A stretch of DNA of 64,000 nucleotides from Campylobacter geochelonis (GCF_013201685.1 NZ_CP053844.1:1612001-1676000); one strand, 5' to 3'. Counted from the stretch's first letter, positions 8,960-16,815 are shown. Numbers and translations: made by a program. Notes: a model not told the origin generated them from the letters alone.

Positions 8960-10315
8960 ATGAAAAATATAATATTTACAATACTTTTAGCACTATTTTT
9001 TAGCGGTTGTGCTGCAATATCTGGCTATGAAAGCGATATTCAAAGCTACAACCAGCAAATTTTGCAAAGAGATTGCGGCTTTGATGATGATAAAAAAGCT
9101 ATAGAAAATGGCAATGATGTCTTATATGTGGCGTTAAAAGCTGGTATGAGAGCTAGAATTTGCAAAGAGTATGAACTAAGTAACAACTTTTTTGATATCG
9201 CAGAGAGCAGATATAAAAATGATGTTGATTTAAAAAGCTTCTTTGCCTCCATTGGCGATGGGGTTAGTGGAACTTTTTTAAACAGCAATTCACTTGATTA
9301 TGATGGCAGATTTTATGAACGGATTATGATAAATGTTTATAAGGCTTTAAATTTTATGGCTTTAGGCAAATTTGATTATGCTAGAGTTGAGTTAAATAGA
9401 GCGTTAAACCGCCAAGAAAGGGCAAAAGAGTATTACGTAGATGAAATTTTAAAAGCACAAAATCTTTTAAATGATAAAGCAAAGTCAAGAAACCAAATCG
9501 GCTTTAGCGACTCGCAAATTTCTAAACTTTCAAACATATACACGCAAAATATACAAGCAATTTATCCAAATTTCATTAATCCCTTTGCAACCTATCTTTC
9601 TGGGCTATTTTTTATGCTAGAAAATGACAAAAAAGGCTATGAGCTTTTAAAAGAGAGCTTAGAGATGCAACCATCAAATTTAGCCATCAAACAAGATATT
9701 AAATTTGCAAAAAGTGGGAAAAAAGAGCCTCAAATTTGGCTTATTTATGAAAATGGGCAAAGCGCTGGACTTAAAGAAGAGGTATTTCACATACCGCTTT
9801 TTTTATTTAGTGATGAAGTTTATCACGCAGGCATCGCTTTGCCGGTATTAACTAGCCCAAAACAAAGCTATATGAATTTAGAACTAAATGGGCAAAAAAC
9901 ATCGCAAGTTGCCGATATGAATGCCATAATCCAAACTGAATTTGCTAAAATTTCACCGATTTTGATAAGAAAAGAAATTTTAAGAGCGCTGTTTAAATCC
10001 GCTCTTCAATACTCAGCCTCGCAAATATCGCAAAGAAGATGTGATAGCTATGGAAGATGCTATGATGATCTAAATCCTTTGGCTATGCTTTTTGGTATCT
10101 ACTCAGCTATAACGACAAAAGCCGATATCCGCTACATACCGACAATGCCATCAAATTTCCAAAGCGTGCGAGTGCCAAATTTAGGTAATGCTATGATAAA
10201 AGATGATAACGGAGCGGTTTTGCTAAATTTACAAACGGATAAAAACAAAAACACAATCATTTATCTTAAATCATTAACCAAGGGTTTTTTCGAGTTTGAT
10301 AAAATAGAATTTTAA
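8960..10315 (+). CDS. COG3014-type outer-membrane lipoprotein
   Basis: Predicted lipoprotein: a hydrophobic N-terminus ends in the lipobox FSGC, putting the lipidated cysteine at about residue 17. The 451-aa mature protein is largely helical in its N-terminal half, with TPR-like spacing (stretches such as KALNFMALGKFDYARVELNRAL near residue 130), and has a beta-rich C-terminal part. Proteins of this kind (COG3014) are often encoded beside YcfL and LpoB-like lipoproteins, exactly as here. An envelope or peptidoglycan role is likely, but no enzymatic motif is visible. The next gene follows after a few bases. Confidence 0.7.
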   Translation: MKNIIFTILLALFFSGCAAISGYESDIQSYNQQILQRDCGFDDDKKAIENGNDVLYVALKAGMRARICKEYELSNNFFDIAESRYKNDVDLKSFFASIGDGVSGTFLNSNSLDYDGRFYERIMINVYKALNFMALGKFDYARVELNRALNRQERAKEYYVDEILKAQNLLNDKAKSRNQIGFSDSQISKLSNIYTQNIQAIYPNFINPFATYLSGLFFMLENDKKGYELLKESLEMQPSNLAIKQDIKFAKSGKKEPQIWLIYENGQSAGLKEEVFHIPLFLFSDEVYHAGIALPVLTSPKQSYMNLELNGQKTSQVADMNAIIQTEFAKISPILIRKEILRALFKSALQYSASQISQRRCDSYGRCYDDLNPLAMLFGIYSAITTKADIRYIPTMPSNFQSVRVPNLGNAMIKDDNGAVLLNLQTDKNKNTIIYLKSLTKGFFEFDKIEF

Positions 10316-10325
10316 AAGGATGGAT

Positions 10326-10757
10326 ATGAAAAAATATATATTTTCAGCGTTGGCTGTTTTACTCTTAGCAGGTTGTGGTATAAGCCCAACAGAAAGGCTT
10401 GCACAGCATAATGTCATCATAGAAGATGAAGATATTATGGATGATTTTGATTTAGTAAGTGTTGTGTCAAAAACGCGCGATGATGGGCTTAGTCAGGCTC
10501 AAGCCGTGCTTAAAAATAATACAAAAAAGAACCAAATGATAGCTTACAGGGTTGATTGGATAGATAAAGATGGCTTTGTAAAAGATACCATTTTATCAAA
10601 ATGGAAAGTCGTTCAAGTAGAGGCAAAACGCGATGTTGTGCTTAATGCTATTTCGCCATCAATCGACACAGTGGATTTTAAAATCAGAGTAAACTACCCA
10701 AGCAAAGATGATAAGATTAGAAATAATCCAGCTTATTATGAGTATCAAGGAAAATAA
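10326..10757 (+). CDS. YcfL-family lipoprotein
   Basis: Small lipoprotein with signal peptide and lipobox LLAGC (lipidated Cys near residue 17), followed by an Ig-like beta domain in which the stretch LKNNTKKNQMIAYRVDWID is characteristic of YcfL (DUF1425) proteins. The second ATG was chosen because AAAGGA is 5 bases upstream of it; the ATG two codons earlier sits directly on that site. Function is unknown in the family. It recurs beside lpoB in many proteobacteria and is placed here directly before the LpoB-like gene. Confidence 0.78.
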   Translation: MKKYIFSALAVLLLAGCGISPTERLAQHNVIIEDEDIMDDFDLVSVVSKTRDDGLSQAQAVLKNNTKKNQMIAYRVDWIDKDGFVKDTILSKWKVVQVEAKRDVVLNAISPSIDTVDFKIRVNYPSKDDKIRNNPAYYEYQGK

Positions 10758-10765
10758 GGAAAAAT

Positions 10766-11383
10766 ATGAAAAATATAGTTAAAATTTCAACACTTTTAGC
10801 AGCTTTGCTTTTTGCAGGTTGCACTCCAAAAACGCAGTATATAGATGGTGGCATTCCAGCAGGCGAAAATGAGTATATGAGCATGGGGATTGACAGTGCT
10901 GACTTTGAAAAAGCAGCGACAGATGCCGTTACAAGTTTGCTTAGAAGTGGCGCGCTAAACCGCCCTGGTGGTGGCAGATACGTTATCGCTATGGGTTCAA
11001 TGGTAAATGATACAACTCAGCTAATCGACACAGACTTGCTTACTAAAAAGATTAGAATCGAGCTTTTAAACTCTGGAAAAGCCGTCGTAACAACAGCAGT
11101 TAGCTCAAATGGAGCAGAAGATGATATGACATTTATCGCTAGGGATTTGCGAGAAAACGATGAGTTTAAGCAAGATACTGTCGCAAAAAAAGGAACTCTT
11201 TATGCTCCAGATATGAGTTTAAGCGGAAAGATTATACAAAGAAATGCTGGGATTGATAAGAAAAGGCAAATTGTTGATTACTACTTCCAGCTAACTCTAA
11301 CTGATATAAAAAGCGGGCTTGCATTTTGGGAAAATGAGAGCAAAATCTCAAAAATCGGCTCAAACAAAAGCGTTATTTGGTAA
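10766..11383 (+). CDS. lpoB: LpoB-like penicillin-binding protein activator
   Basis: Outer-membrane lipoprotein of the LpoB/COG3417 family, which reaches through the peptidoglycan to stimulate PBP1b-type synthases. Seen here: signal peptide with lipobox LFAGC, a short linker, then the family core with IAMGSMVNDT near residue 75 and DYYFQLTLTDIKSGLAFWENE near 172-192. The 205-aa length fits. AAGGAAA precedes the ATG. It lies in a run of envelope genes with the COG3014 and YcfL lipoproteins. Whether Campylobacter PBPs are really activated by it is inferred. Confidence 0.8.
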   Translation: MKNIVKISTLLAALLFAGCTPKTQYIDGGIPAGENEYMSMGIDSADFEKAATDAVTSLLRSGALNRPGGGRYVIAMGSMVNDTTQLIDTDLLTKKIRIELLNSGKAVVTTAVSSNGAEDDMTFIARDLRENDEFKQDTVAKKGTLYAPDMSLSGKIIQRNAGIDKKRQIVDYYFQLTLTDIKSGLAFWENESKISKIGSNKSVIW

Positions 11384-11389
11384 AAGCAC

Positions 11390-12082
11390 ATGAAAAAAAT
11401 AGCTTTATTTTTTACCTTACCTTTGCTTGTAAGTTTTAGCTTTTGTGCGCCAAGTGTTACAAAGATTGATTTTTCTATAGATGATGTTAATCAAAGCAGT
11501 CTAAAAACAGACCTGAATTTAACATCAAATTTAGATAAAAAAGAGTTAAAAAGCGAGCAAAATTTAACTAAAATCGATACTAACGAAACACTTGTTTTAC
11601 CAAAAAAAATTTTTATAGAAGATGGAGCTATAATAAATGAAAAATATATCGTAGATAAAAGCTATAAAAGTGCGAAAAATATAGCAAAAGATATCGATAA
11701 AAAGCTAAAACAAAAGATAAATTTATCAAAAGATTTTAATCTGACAAATGAGAAGTTTAAAGATAAAAGTGATGAAATTTTAAGCTATGAAATCACTAAA
11801 TTTAATATAGAAAAAAACTACTCAAAGCTTTGGGCAAAAGCATCTTTAAAGTATGAGTTAAAAGATATAAAAGGTAAAATTATCAAGACAAATACAATCT
11901 CAAAAACTTATAAAAGTCCATTTAGCACTAGCTCACTTACATACGATGACATGATAGAAAAGCTTTCAAGCGCCCTTTTTAGTGAGCTTGCAGAAAGTAA
12001 CAATGCTAAACATGATGAAAATTTGATTAATGATGAAGTTGTAAAACAAACTCCAAGCGGTGGTGTTGTTTTACCTTTTTAA
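11390..12082 (+). CDS. Exported protein of unknown function
   Basis: I do not recognise this family. The 230-aa protein starts with a clear signal peptide (MKKIALFFTLPLLVSFSFC); the cysteine at its end could allow lipidation, but the preceding residues are not an ideal lipobox. The mature part is very rich in Lys, Asn and Asp and has no membrane segment. A central conserved-looking stretch resembles the LpoB/CsgG-like fold pattern of alternating beta strands (KNYSKLWAKASLKYELKD near 145-162). It follows lpoB by 6 bases and ends at a terminator, so it is the last gene of the lipoprotein operon. Confidence 0.6.
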   Translation: MKKIALFFTLPLLVSFSFCAPSVTKIDFSIDDVNQSSLKTDLNLTSNLDKKELKSEQNLTKIDTNETLVLPKKIFIEDGAIINEKYIVDKSYKSAKNIAKDIDKKLKQKINLSKDFNLTNEKFKDKSDEILSYEITKFNIEKNYSKLWAKASLKYELKDIKGKIIKTNTISKTYKSPFSTSSLTYDDMIEKLSSALFSELAESNNAKHDENLINDEVVKQTPSGGVVLPF

Positions 12083-12090
12083 ATGCTAAA

Positions 12091-12111
12091 GCAAAGAATT
12101 TATTTCTTTGC
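12091..12111. terminator. Terminator between the lipoprotein operon and the metal-block tail gene
   Basis: Inverted repeat GCAAAGAA / TTCTTTGC with a 5-nt loop, extendable by a second GCTAA/TTAGC pair, followed on the + strand by TTTTTGTTTTTA. It lies between two convergent genes and overlaps the last codons of the minus-strand one. Confidence 0.7.
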
Positions 12112-12390
12112 ACTTAGCTTTTTGTTTTTATTTTTAGTATCTGTCTTGTTTTGATAAAGCATATGATGCCAAAAAGAAAAGCCGACCAAAGTCGCTCCAG
12201 AGATAACATGAAGCTGCTTTGAAATCTTTGGCTTTAGGTTAAAAGATGTCGCGACAAGCACAGCAAGCGAAGCTGTCATACCTATCTTTGCAACCTCTTT
12301 TTGCGTATCTATGTCAAATTTGACCTTTGCTCCTACTTTGTCTTGCTTTTTTTCTATCAAATTTTCTTTTTGCATTTTTTCCCGTTTCAT
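12100..12390 (-). CDS. Small two-helix membrane protein, His-rich
   Basis: Unrecognised 96-aa protein. A charged N-terminal 30 residues precede two hydrophobic helices: about 38-50 (TASLAVLVATSFN) and about 61-80 (LHVISGATLVGFSFWHHMLY), then a Lys-rich tail. The second helix carries His62 and a His-His pair, reminiscent of heme- or metal-ligating hairpins in DUF4405-type proteins; this is an inference. The start is unsure: the ATG at 12390 lacks a good ribosome site, and an ATG at 12375 preceded by GGGAAAAA is possible. Its 5' end overlaps a 45-codon ORF in another frame that has a strong ribosome site and a Fur-like operator, so translation may be coupled. Confidence 0.6.
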   Translation of the reverse strand: MKREKMQKENLIEKKQDKVGAKVKFDIDTQKEVAKIGMTASLAVLVATSFNLKPKISKQLHVISGATLVGFSFWHHMLYQNKTDTKNKNKKLSAKK

Positions 12391-12451
12391 AAACTAAAGC
12401 AACTGTAAAAACAGTAGTTATCACACTTGCTAATGGTATTAAAAGCGGCAT
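12314..12451 (-). CDS. Possible 45-aa membrane micro-protein overlapping the next gene
   Basis: Short frame beginning at an ATG (12451) with AGGAG 5 bases upstream, a better ribosome site than the overlapping gene has. The product starts with about 20 hydrophobic residues (PLLIPLASVITTVFTVALVY) and ends in a Lys/Arg-rich tail. It overlaps the 5' part of the 96-aa gene by 77 bases in a different frame. It could be a genuine single-pass protein or a leader that feeds ribosomes to the next gene. A Fur-box-like sequence lies directly upstream. Too short for family recognition. Confidence 0.5.
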   Translation of the reverse strand: MPLLIPLASVITTVFTVALVYETGKNAKRKFDRKKARQSRSKGQI

Positions 12452-12463
12452 GACTCTCCTTTT

Positions 12464-12482
12464 GATTTTTATTATCATAATC
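12464..12482 (-). promoter_or_regulatory. Putative Fur box upstream of the 45-aa ORF
   Basis: On the minus strand this 19-mer reads GATTATGATAATAAAAATC and agrees with the classical Fur consensus GATAATGATAATCATTATC at 15 of 19 positions. Just upstream is TGGTATGAT, an extended -10-like sequence overlapping the box. Repression by iron-loaded Fur is therefore plausible for the 12314-12451 / 12100-12390 pair. Confidence 0.6.
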
Positions 12483-12549
12483 ATACCATTTTAAACTTAA
12501 AAAACTGACAACAAAATTTAGCACCAAAATTTTTTAAATTAGCACTAAA

Positions 12550-14679
12550 CTATCTTTTCTTTTTAAAAACGTTTACTCCATTTGCAGAGTTTGTCAAAAG
12601 CCCGATTGTCGTGCCATTATGCAAAAACGCTGTAGCTGTTGGGCTTAAAAACCCAGCAGTAGCACCTAGTAAAATAGCACTGTTTATAGCCGCTGTTATG
12701 TTAAAGTTTCGCTCAACCAAATCCATAGTCTTGTTAGCTAGCTCTTTTACATCGCCAACTGCGCAAATATCATCAACCAAAAGTGATATATCAGCAGTTG
12801 CCTTTGCTATATCGGCACCTCTATGCATACTTATACCAACATCAGCTTGCATTAAGCTTGGAGCGTCATTTATCCCATCTCCAACAAAAACGATTTTTCT
12901 ACCATCTTTTTTAAGCTTTTCTAAAATCGCAGCCTTTCCAGTTGGAAGCATCCCACTAAAAACCGTATCAATGCCTAGCTCTTTTGCTATCTCATCTGCT
13001 TTTTCTTTGACATCGCCAGTTAGCATGATAAGCTCTTTTGCACCAAGTTTTTTAAGGCGAACTAGCGTATCTTTTGCATTTTCTCTAACTCTATCAGACA
13101 TCCCAATAGTTCCTAAAAGCTCTCCGCCATACGCAACATAAAGTAAAGCTAGACCATTTTTAATCGATTTTTTAATCTTTTCTTCAAATCCAACAAAAGA
13201 AATTTTTTCATCATCTTCTAAAAAGTGTCTTGAGCCGATGATAACTTGCTTTTTATTAACATGAGTTTTAACTCCATGTGCGACGATAAACTCAACCTCA
13301 TCGTGGTGCATATGCACAAACCCGCGCTCTTTAGCAGCTTCGACTATAGCTTCGGCTACTGGATGAAAATAATGCTCTTCAGCACTTGCTGTTAAATTTA
13401 GCAAGTCATCTTCACTAAATTTAGGGTTAAAAGAGTGCACTTCAACCACTTCTAAATTTCCATAAGTCAAAGTTCCAGTCTTATCGAAAACAAAAGTATC
13501 CGCGCTTGCTAAATTTTCAAGCGGTTTTGCGCCTTTTATAAGGATTCCATTTTTTCCAGCTTTTGAAATGCTAGATTTAAAAGCAACTGGAGTTGGAAGC
13601 TTAAGTGCGCATGAATAATCAGCTTGTAAAACAGAAGCGACATTCATCATACTTTTATTTATCGCATAACTTACTCCAGCAAGTCCAAATGTTATAGGCA
13701 CGAGCTTATCAGCTAGCTTTGTTGCTTTTAGTCCTATTTTTGACTTTTCATTAAGAGTTGCTGTTATGTAGTGTTTTATCTTTTGAGTTGCGGTATCTGC
13801 GCCAACGTGTTCTGCCCAGACTCGAATGCGCCCCTCTTCAACGATAGTTCCACTCATGACGCGATCGCCTCGTGATTTTTTAACAGAAACCGCCTCGCCT
13901 GTCATGCTTACTTGATTTACTAGCGCCTCACCATCGACTATATGCCCATCTATGGCTATAGTATCACCAGCGCCAACGATGACTATATCGCCCACTTTTA
14001 TATCTTTAGCCAGAGTTTTTATCTCTGTTACTTTGCCTTTTTCTTTAACCTCTATCCAAGCCTCTTCAATGTTTGGTTTGGCTAGCTCTTTGATTAAATC
14101 ATCGCTTTTATGCACAGTACTTTCTTCGATGTATTCTCCAAGAGCAAGCATTGTGTTTGTGCTATTTGCCGCGATAAAATCATTTCTAGCTAACGAAACC
14201 CCAACCGCCATTGCTTCAAGAAGTCTTGAAGTAAGACCCTTTTCAAACAGATCTTTTGCGCCATCTAAAAGTATGGGCGAGCAAGCAATATAGCTTAGCG
14301 TTTTTGTTGCTTTGCTTTTTTTGCTAAATAAATTTAGCCCAAGAGCAAGACTTGCTAAGTACATTTGTGATTTTGAAGGATTTTCGCTACCAAAACACTC
14401 ACAAGCACTTAAAAACTCATCACTAGCTTTAAATTTATCAAAATCTAGCTTATCAAAATAGCTTATAAATTTATCTAGCTTAAATTCTTCATTTAACTGA
14501 AGAGTTATGGTAGAGATTTTAGAATTTAGTTTTGCTTTTTCTATACCAGAAAAATTCTCTAAATTCCTTAAAAACTCTATCTTGTTAAGCTCATTAAGAT
14601 TTGTAAAAACTTTAAGTCTAAGCCTTGTTTTGCTAAGGTGTAGAATTTCAGTTGTTTTCGTCAATCTCGGCTTTGGCAT
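12550..14679 (-). CDS. P1B-6-like P-type ATPase (FezB-like candidate)
   Basis: Membrane ATPase of about 709 aa. N-terminal HMA2-like region carries the basic motif SKTRLRLKV (residues 16-24), also found in the two related proteins of this operon. Catalytic parts are intact: actuator TGEA (about 260), phosphorylation site DKTGTLT (Asp at about 399), HP in HYFHPVAEA, and GDGINDAPS. The metal-site helix reads SCALKLPTP (about 356) instead of the usual CPC; as I recall, this SCA-type signature marks the P1B-6 group that includes FezB of ferrosomes. It is the last gene of the block and overlaps its upstream neighbour by 32 bases. I chose ATG 14679 over a TTG two codons earlier. Substrate iron is an inference from context. 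Confidence 0.82.
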   Translation of the reverse strand: MPKPRLTKTTEILHLSKTRLRLKVFTNLNELNKIEFLRNLENFSGIEKAKLNSKISTITLQLNEEFKLDKFISYFDKLDFDKFKASDEFLSACECFGSENPSKSQMYLASLALGLNLFSKKSKATKTLSYIACSPILLDGAKDLFEKGLTSRLLEAMAVGVSLARNDFIAANSTNTMLALGEYIEESTVHKSDDLIKELAKPNIEEAWIEVKEKGKVTEIKTLAKDIKVGDIVIVGAGDTIAIDGHIVDGEALVNQVSMTGEAVSVKKSRGDRVMSGTIVEEGRIRVWAEHVGADTATQKIKHYITATLNEKSKIGLKATKLADKLVPITFGLAGVSYAINKSMMNVASVLQADYSCALKLPTPVAFKSSISKAGKNGILIKGAKPLENLASADTFVFDKTGTLTYGNLEVVEVHSFNPKFSEDDLLNLTASAEEHYFHPVAEAIVEAAKERGFVHMHHDEVEFIVAHGVKTHVNKKQVIIGSRHFLEDDEKISFVGFEEKIKKSIKNGLALLYVAYGGELLGTIGMSDRVRENAKDTLVRLKKLGAKELIMLTGDVKEKADEIAKELGIDTVFSGMLPTGKAAILEKLKKDGRKIVFVGDGINDAPSLMQADVGISMHRGADIAKATADISLLVDDICAVGDVKELANKTMDLVERNFNITAAINSAILLGATAGFLSPTATAFLHNGTTIGLLTNSANGVNVFKKKR

Positions 14680-15040
14680 CTTCAAATCTTTCTTTCATCT
14701 CTTCAAGTCCTGCTTGAAACATCTCAGAGCCTTTTGCTATAGCTTTAAAAATAGCGCTTTGTGCTTTTTCATTTGTTAAAAGATAAGTCGCAGCAGCTCC
14801 GATTAAAAGACCTTTTAAGAAATCATTTGTATTTAAATTTGAGCCAAAAAGCTGCGAGATAACGCCATTTTGAGAATTTGGATTTGTTCCATTAAACGCG
14901 TTTGTGTTATTAGCAGAATTTGCTTGATTTGGCGTATCTACTTGTTTATTATCCAAACTATTTTTATTTTGCTCATTTTGTTTATAAAAGCTCTCAACAG
15001 CTTCGGCGAAATTTTTATCTTTTATGTATGGGTTACTCAT
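14648..15040 (-). CDS. Asn-rich single-pass membrane protein, YtxH-like
   Basis: Unrecognised 130-aa protein. Residues 1-70 are hydrophilic and rich in Asn, Gln and Ser; a glycine/alanine-rich membrane helix lies around 76-90 (LKGLLIGAAATYLLTN); the C-terminal 40 residues form a charged amphipathic helix (FQAGLEEMKERFEDAKAEID). The helix-plus-coil layout resembles YtxH/GvpP-like proteins and the small membrane proteins of organelle-forming clusters. It overlaps the preceding gene by 4 bases and the ATPase gene by 32, so the three should be translated together. A role in membrane shaping or ATPase recruitment is inference only. Confidence 0.7.
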   Translation of the reverse strand: MSNPYIKDKNFAEAVESFYKQNEQNKNSLDNKQVDTPNQANSANNTNAFNGTNPNSQNGVISQLFGSNLNTNDFLKGLLIGAAATYLLTNEKAQSAIFKAIAKGSEMFQAGLEEMKERFEDAKAEIDENN

Positions 15041-15348
15041 ATTATAAACTCCTCTTTAGTTTTTATCAATTTTTCTATAGCTACAACACCACCAAATCCG
15101 ATAGCAAAGCTAATCGCAGCTAAAGTATAGTTTTTAGTAGCTATAGCATTTGCACAACTTATAGCGCTTCCAGATGCGATTCCACCTTGAAGTGCAAGTT
15201 TTAACGTATTTTTAAGCGCATCATTTTTATCTTTGTGATTTGCGCTAGCATATCCCAAACCACCAGCCGTAATAGCTGCAAAAATAGCCCCGCTAACAAC
15301 ATGATCGGCTGGTTTTCTACTTGCTGTTAAGGAGATAGAATTATCCAT
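15037..15348 (-). CDS. Glycine-rich multi-helix membrane protein
   Basis: 103-aa protein that I do not recognise. It has about three small-residue-rich hydrophobic helices with glycine-zipper spacing: SGAIFAAITAGGLGYASA near 18-35, LALQGGIASGSAISCANAIA near 51-70 and YTLAAISFAIGFGGVVAIEKL near 73-93. Such helices pack tightly or insert in curved membranes. GAGGAAG precedes the ATG at 15348, which itself overlaps the stop of the upstream gene (TGATG); a GTG one codon earlier is less likely. Its place in the metal block points to an integral component of whatever compartment or transporter the block builds. Confidence 0.68.
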   Translation of the reverse strand: MDNSISLTASRKPADHVVSGAIFAAITAGGLGYASANHKDKNDALKNTLKLALQGGIASGSAISCANAIATKNYTLAAISFAIGFGGVVAIEKLIKTKEEFII

Positions 15349-15815
15349 CACGCTTCCTCAGTAGGTGCAACCGCTTGTGTTTGAGCTGGTGTTTTCGCTG
15401 GTTCGATTGCAAGCTCTATTGCTGCTTCTGCTGCAGGTTCTATCGCAGGCTCAGCAACTGGACTAACTTTTGGTCTGCCTGGTCTTCTTTTTTTAGTTGA
15501 AGTGGTAGTAGCAGATTTTTTTCTTCTAGTTCGTTTTTTAGCCTCTACCTCTTCTTCTTTGACTTCATCATCATCTGTTTTAAGCGCATTAACAGCTCTT
15601 CTACCTTTTTTAACGCCTTCTTTAATGACATCTTTTGTCTTTTCAAAGCCCTCTTTTACAAATTCTGTAGTTTTACAAATTCCATCTTCTGCGCACTCTT
15701 TTGACTCGCAAATTCCATTTTCAAATTTCTCTTTGATTTTTCCTCTGTTGTTAAAAGCAACGACTCCGATGCAACCTAGCGCAATGCCCGCTAAAAATGG
15801 TATAGGTAATGCCAT
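15348..15815 (-). CDS. Membrane-anchored protein with basic AT-hook-like tail
   Basis: 155-aa protein of unknown family. One N-terminal membrane helix (PIPFLAGIALGCIGVVAF, residues 4-21) is followed by a YtxH-like amphipathic region with three cysteines (36, 41, 47) in a repeated GIC pattern, then a highly basic stretch KKRTRRKK (93-100) and RRPGRPK (110-116), close to the AT-hook core that binds AT-rich minor grooves. The last 35 residues are Ala/Pro/Glu rich. AAGGAG precedes the ATG by normal spacing. It lies 77 bases after the ferritin-like gene, with a hairpin and a possible promoter in the gap. A link between membrane and nucleoid is a hypothesis. Confidence 0.7.
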   Translation of the reverse strand: MALPIPFLAGIALGCIGVVAFNNRGKIKEKFENGICESKECAEDGICKTTEFVKEGFEKTKDVIKEGVKKGRRAVNALKTDDDEVKEEEVEAKKRTRRKKSATTTSTKKRRPGRPKVSPVAEPAIEPAAEAAIELAIEPAKTPAQTQAVAPTEEA

Positions 15816-15841
15816 CTCATACTCCTTGATTTTTAAATTTA

Positions 15842-15892
15842 GCTATGTTTTTGACATAGCCATTATCAATTTTACTTGTTGTTGATATTATA
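15842..15892 (-). promoter_or_regulatory. Possible internal promoter and hairpin in the metal block
   Basis: A TATAAT box (minus strand, 15887-15892) overlaps the end of the ferritin-like gene, about 70 bases upstream of the next start. A 7-bp hairpin GCTATGT/ACATAGC lies at 15842-15860. It may allow the last four genes to be expressed separately or process the transcript. Confidence 0.35.
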
Positions 15893-16498
15893 TCACAAAT
15901 CTTTGTTTTTATCATCTATTATTTGAGATATTACAGAAGCTGCGACTCCACCAACCAAAACTCCACCTAAAAGAGATAAATTTGAGCTGTTTAAAAAGCT
16001 TAAAAAATCATTTGGCTTTATATCTTTGTTGATTAATTTTTGTAAAATTTGTCCAAATTCTTCGCCATTTTTTCCTAAATTTAGCTCTTGATTTTCACTT
16101 TTTATCTCATCTTTTTTTTCTAACTTTTTCCTAAAAGCTGGTAGATTATCGTTATAAGAAGACGCTTGCAATCTGTAAAAAAGATCCTTTATCTCTTCGT
16201 TTTGCACATTTGATATCATTTTTTCATAAAATCTGATAGTTTTTCTCTCTATCACAAGAGCTATCTCGTATGCCTCTTCTATACTTTTAGCCTCTTCGAT
16301 ATCTGAAAGATCAGCTTCTTGTGGCTCTTCGCCTTGCTTTTTTATCATATATGAAAGCTCTTGTATAAATTTAAGTTGTGTTTGCATAATAGCGCTAAAT
16401 GGCTTGATATCGCCAAATTTTTGAACTATGTTTGCATAAGTCGCAAAAGCTATTTGCTCATCTTTGATAGCAGCTTGTAAAAACTCGTTATCGTTCAT
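15893..16498 (-). CDS. Ferritin-like four-helix protein with C-terminal membrane anchor
   Basis: 201-aa protein with four amphipathic helices in the first 125 residues, in a rubrerythrin/DUF2202-like arrangement: E14..Y21, E47-L-S-Y50, a long helix with E84 and Y91, and a fourth starting EEIKDLFYRL. Several diiron glutamates are in place, but the usual ExxH histidine is Tyr50, so iron oxidation is uncertain. After a charged linker, residues 174-194 form a glycine-rich membrane helix (LSLLGGVLVGGVAASVISQII), making it tail-anchored. Its ATG overlaps the previous stop (ATGA), with AAGGAG upstream. The membrane tether and ATPase neighbours suggest iron handling at a membrane. Confidence 0.72.
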   Translation of the reverse strand: MNDNEFLQAAIKDEQIAFATYANIVQKFGDIKPFSAIMQTQLKFIQELSYMIKKQGEEPQEADLSDIEEAKSIEEAYEIALVIERKTIRFYEKMISNVQNEEIKDLFYRLQASSYNDNLPAFRKKLEKKDEIKSENQELNLGKNGEEFGQILQKLINKDIKPNDFLSFLNSSNLSLLGGVLVGGVAASVISQIIDDKNKDL

Positions 16499-16815
16499 AC
16501 TATCTCCTTTGCTTTTAGATTTAAATACTCTCTTAGCTCATCAGTATTTTGCCCATTTAAAAAGTCATTCCAAAGTCTCATCGGAAAAACTTCATGGTCG
16601 TAAAAAATAGTAATCGAGCCAACAAGTAAATTTGTCTTTAGCTCTTTTATACCTTTTATATTTTTTATCCTTGAGTGAATTTTTGATTCATCGATATTGC
16701 TTTTTAGCTCCTTTATTTTAGGGCTTACTCTAACTCTAAGTCTACCTTTTGTGTGGCTGATTGGCGAAAAATACTTCGCAAATTCTAAAATTTCACTGTT
16801 TTGCAACTCTGTCAT
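16495..16815 (-). CDS. Small HMA2-like domain protein (FezC-like candidate)
   Basis: 106-aa soluble protein consisting of one heavy-metal-associated-like (HMA2) fold without the CxxC metal pair. It carries HTKGRLRVRV at residues 21-30, the same Arg-x-Arg motif that opens both ATPases of the block, followed by a ferredoxin-like beta-alpha pattern (GIKELKTNLLVGSITIFYD near 55-73). Ferrosome clusters, as I recall, encode a separate Arg-rich HMA-type protein beside the ATPase, which this matches in layout. Its start lies 23 bases inside the end of the upstream ATPase gene. Probably binds the ATPase or membrane surface. Confidence 0.72.
   Translation of the reverse strand: MTELQNSEILEFAKYFSPISHTKGRLRVRVSPKIKELKSNIDESKIHSRIKNIKGIKELKTNLLVGSITIFYDHEVFPMRLWNDFLNGQNTDELREYLNLKAKEIV

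Noticed and set aside
12611-13141. 176-aa + strand frame
   Set aside because: Shadow of the P-type ATPase gene on the other strand, which has all catalytic motifs.
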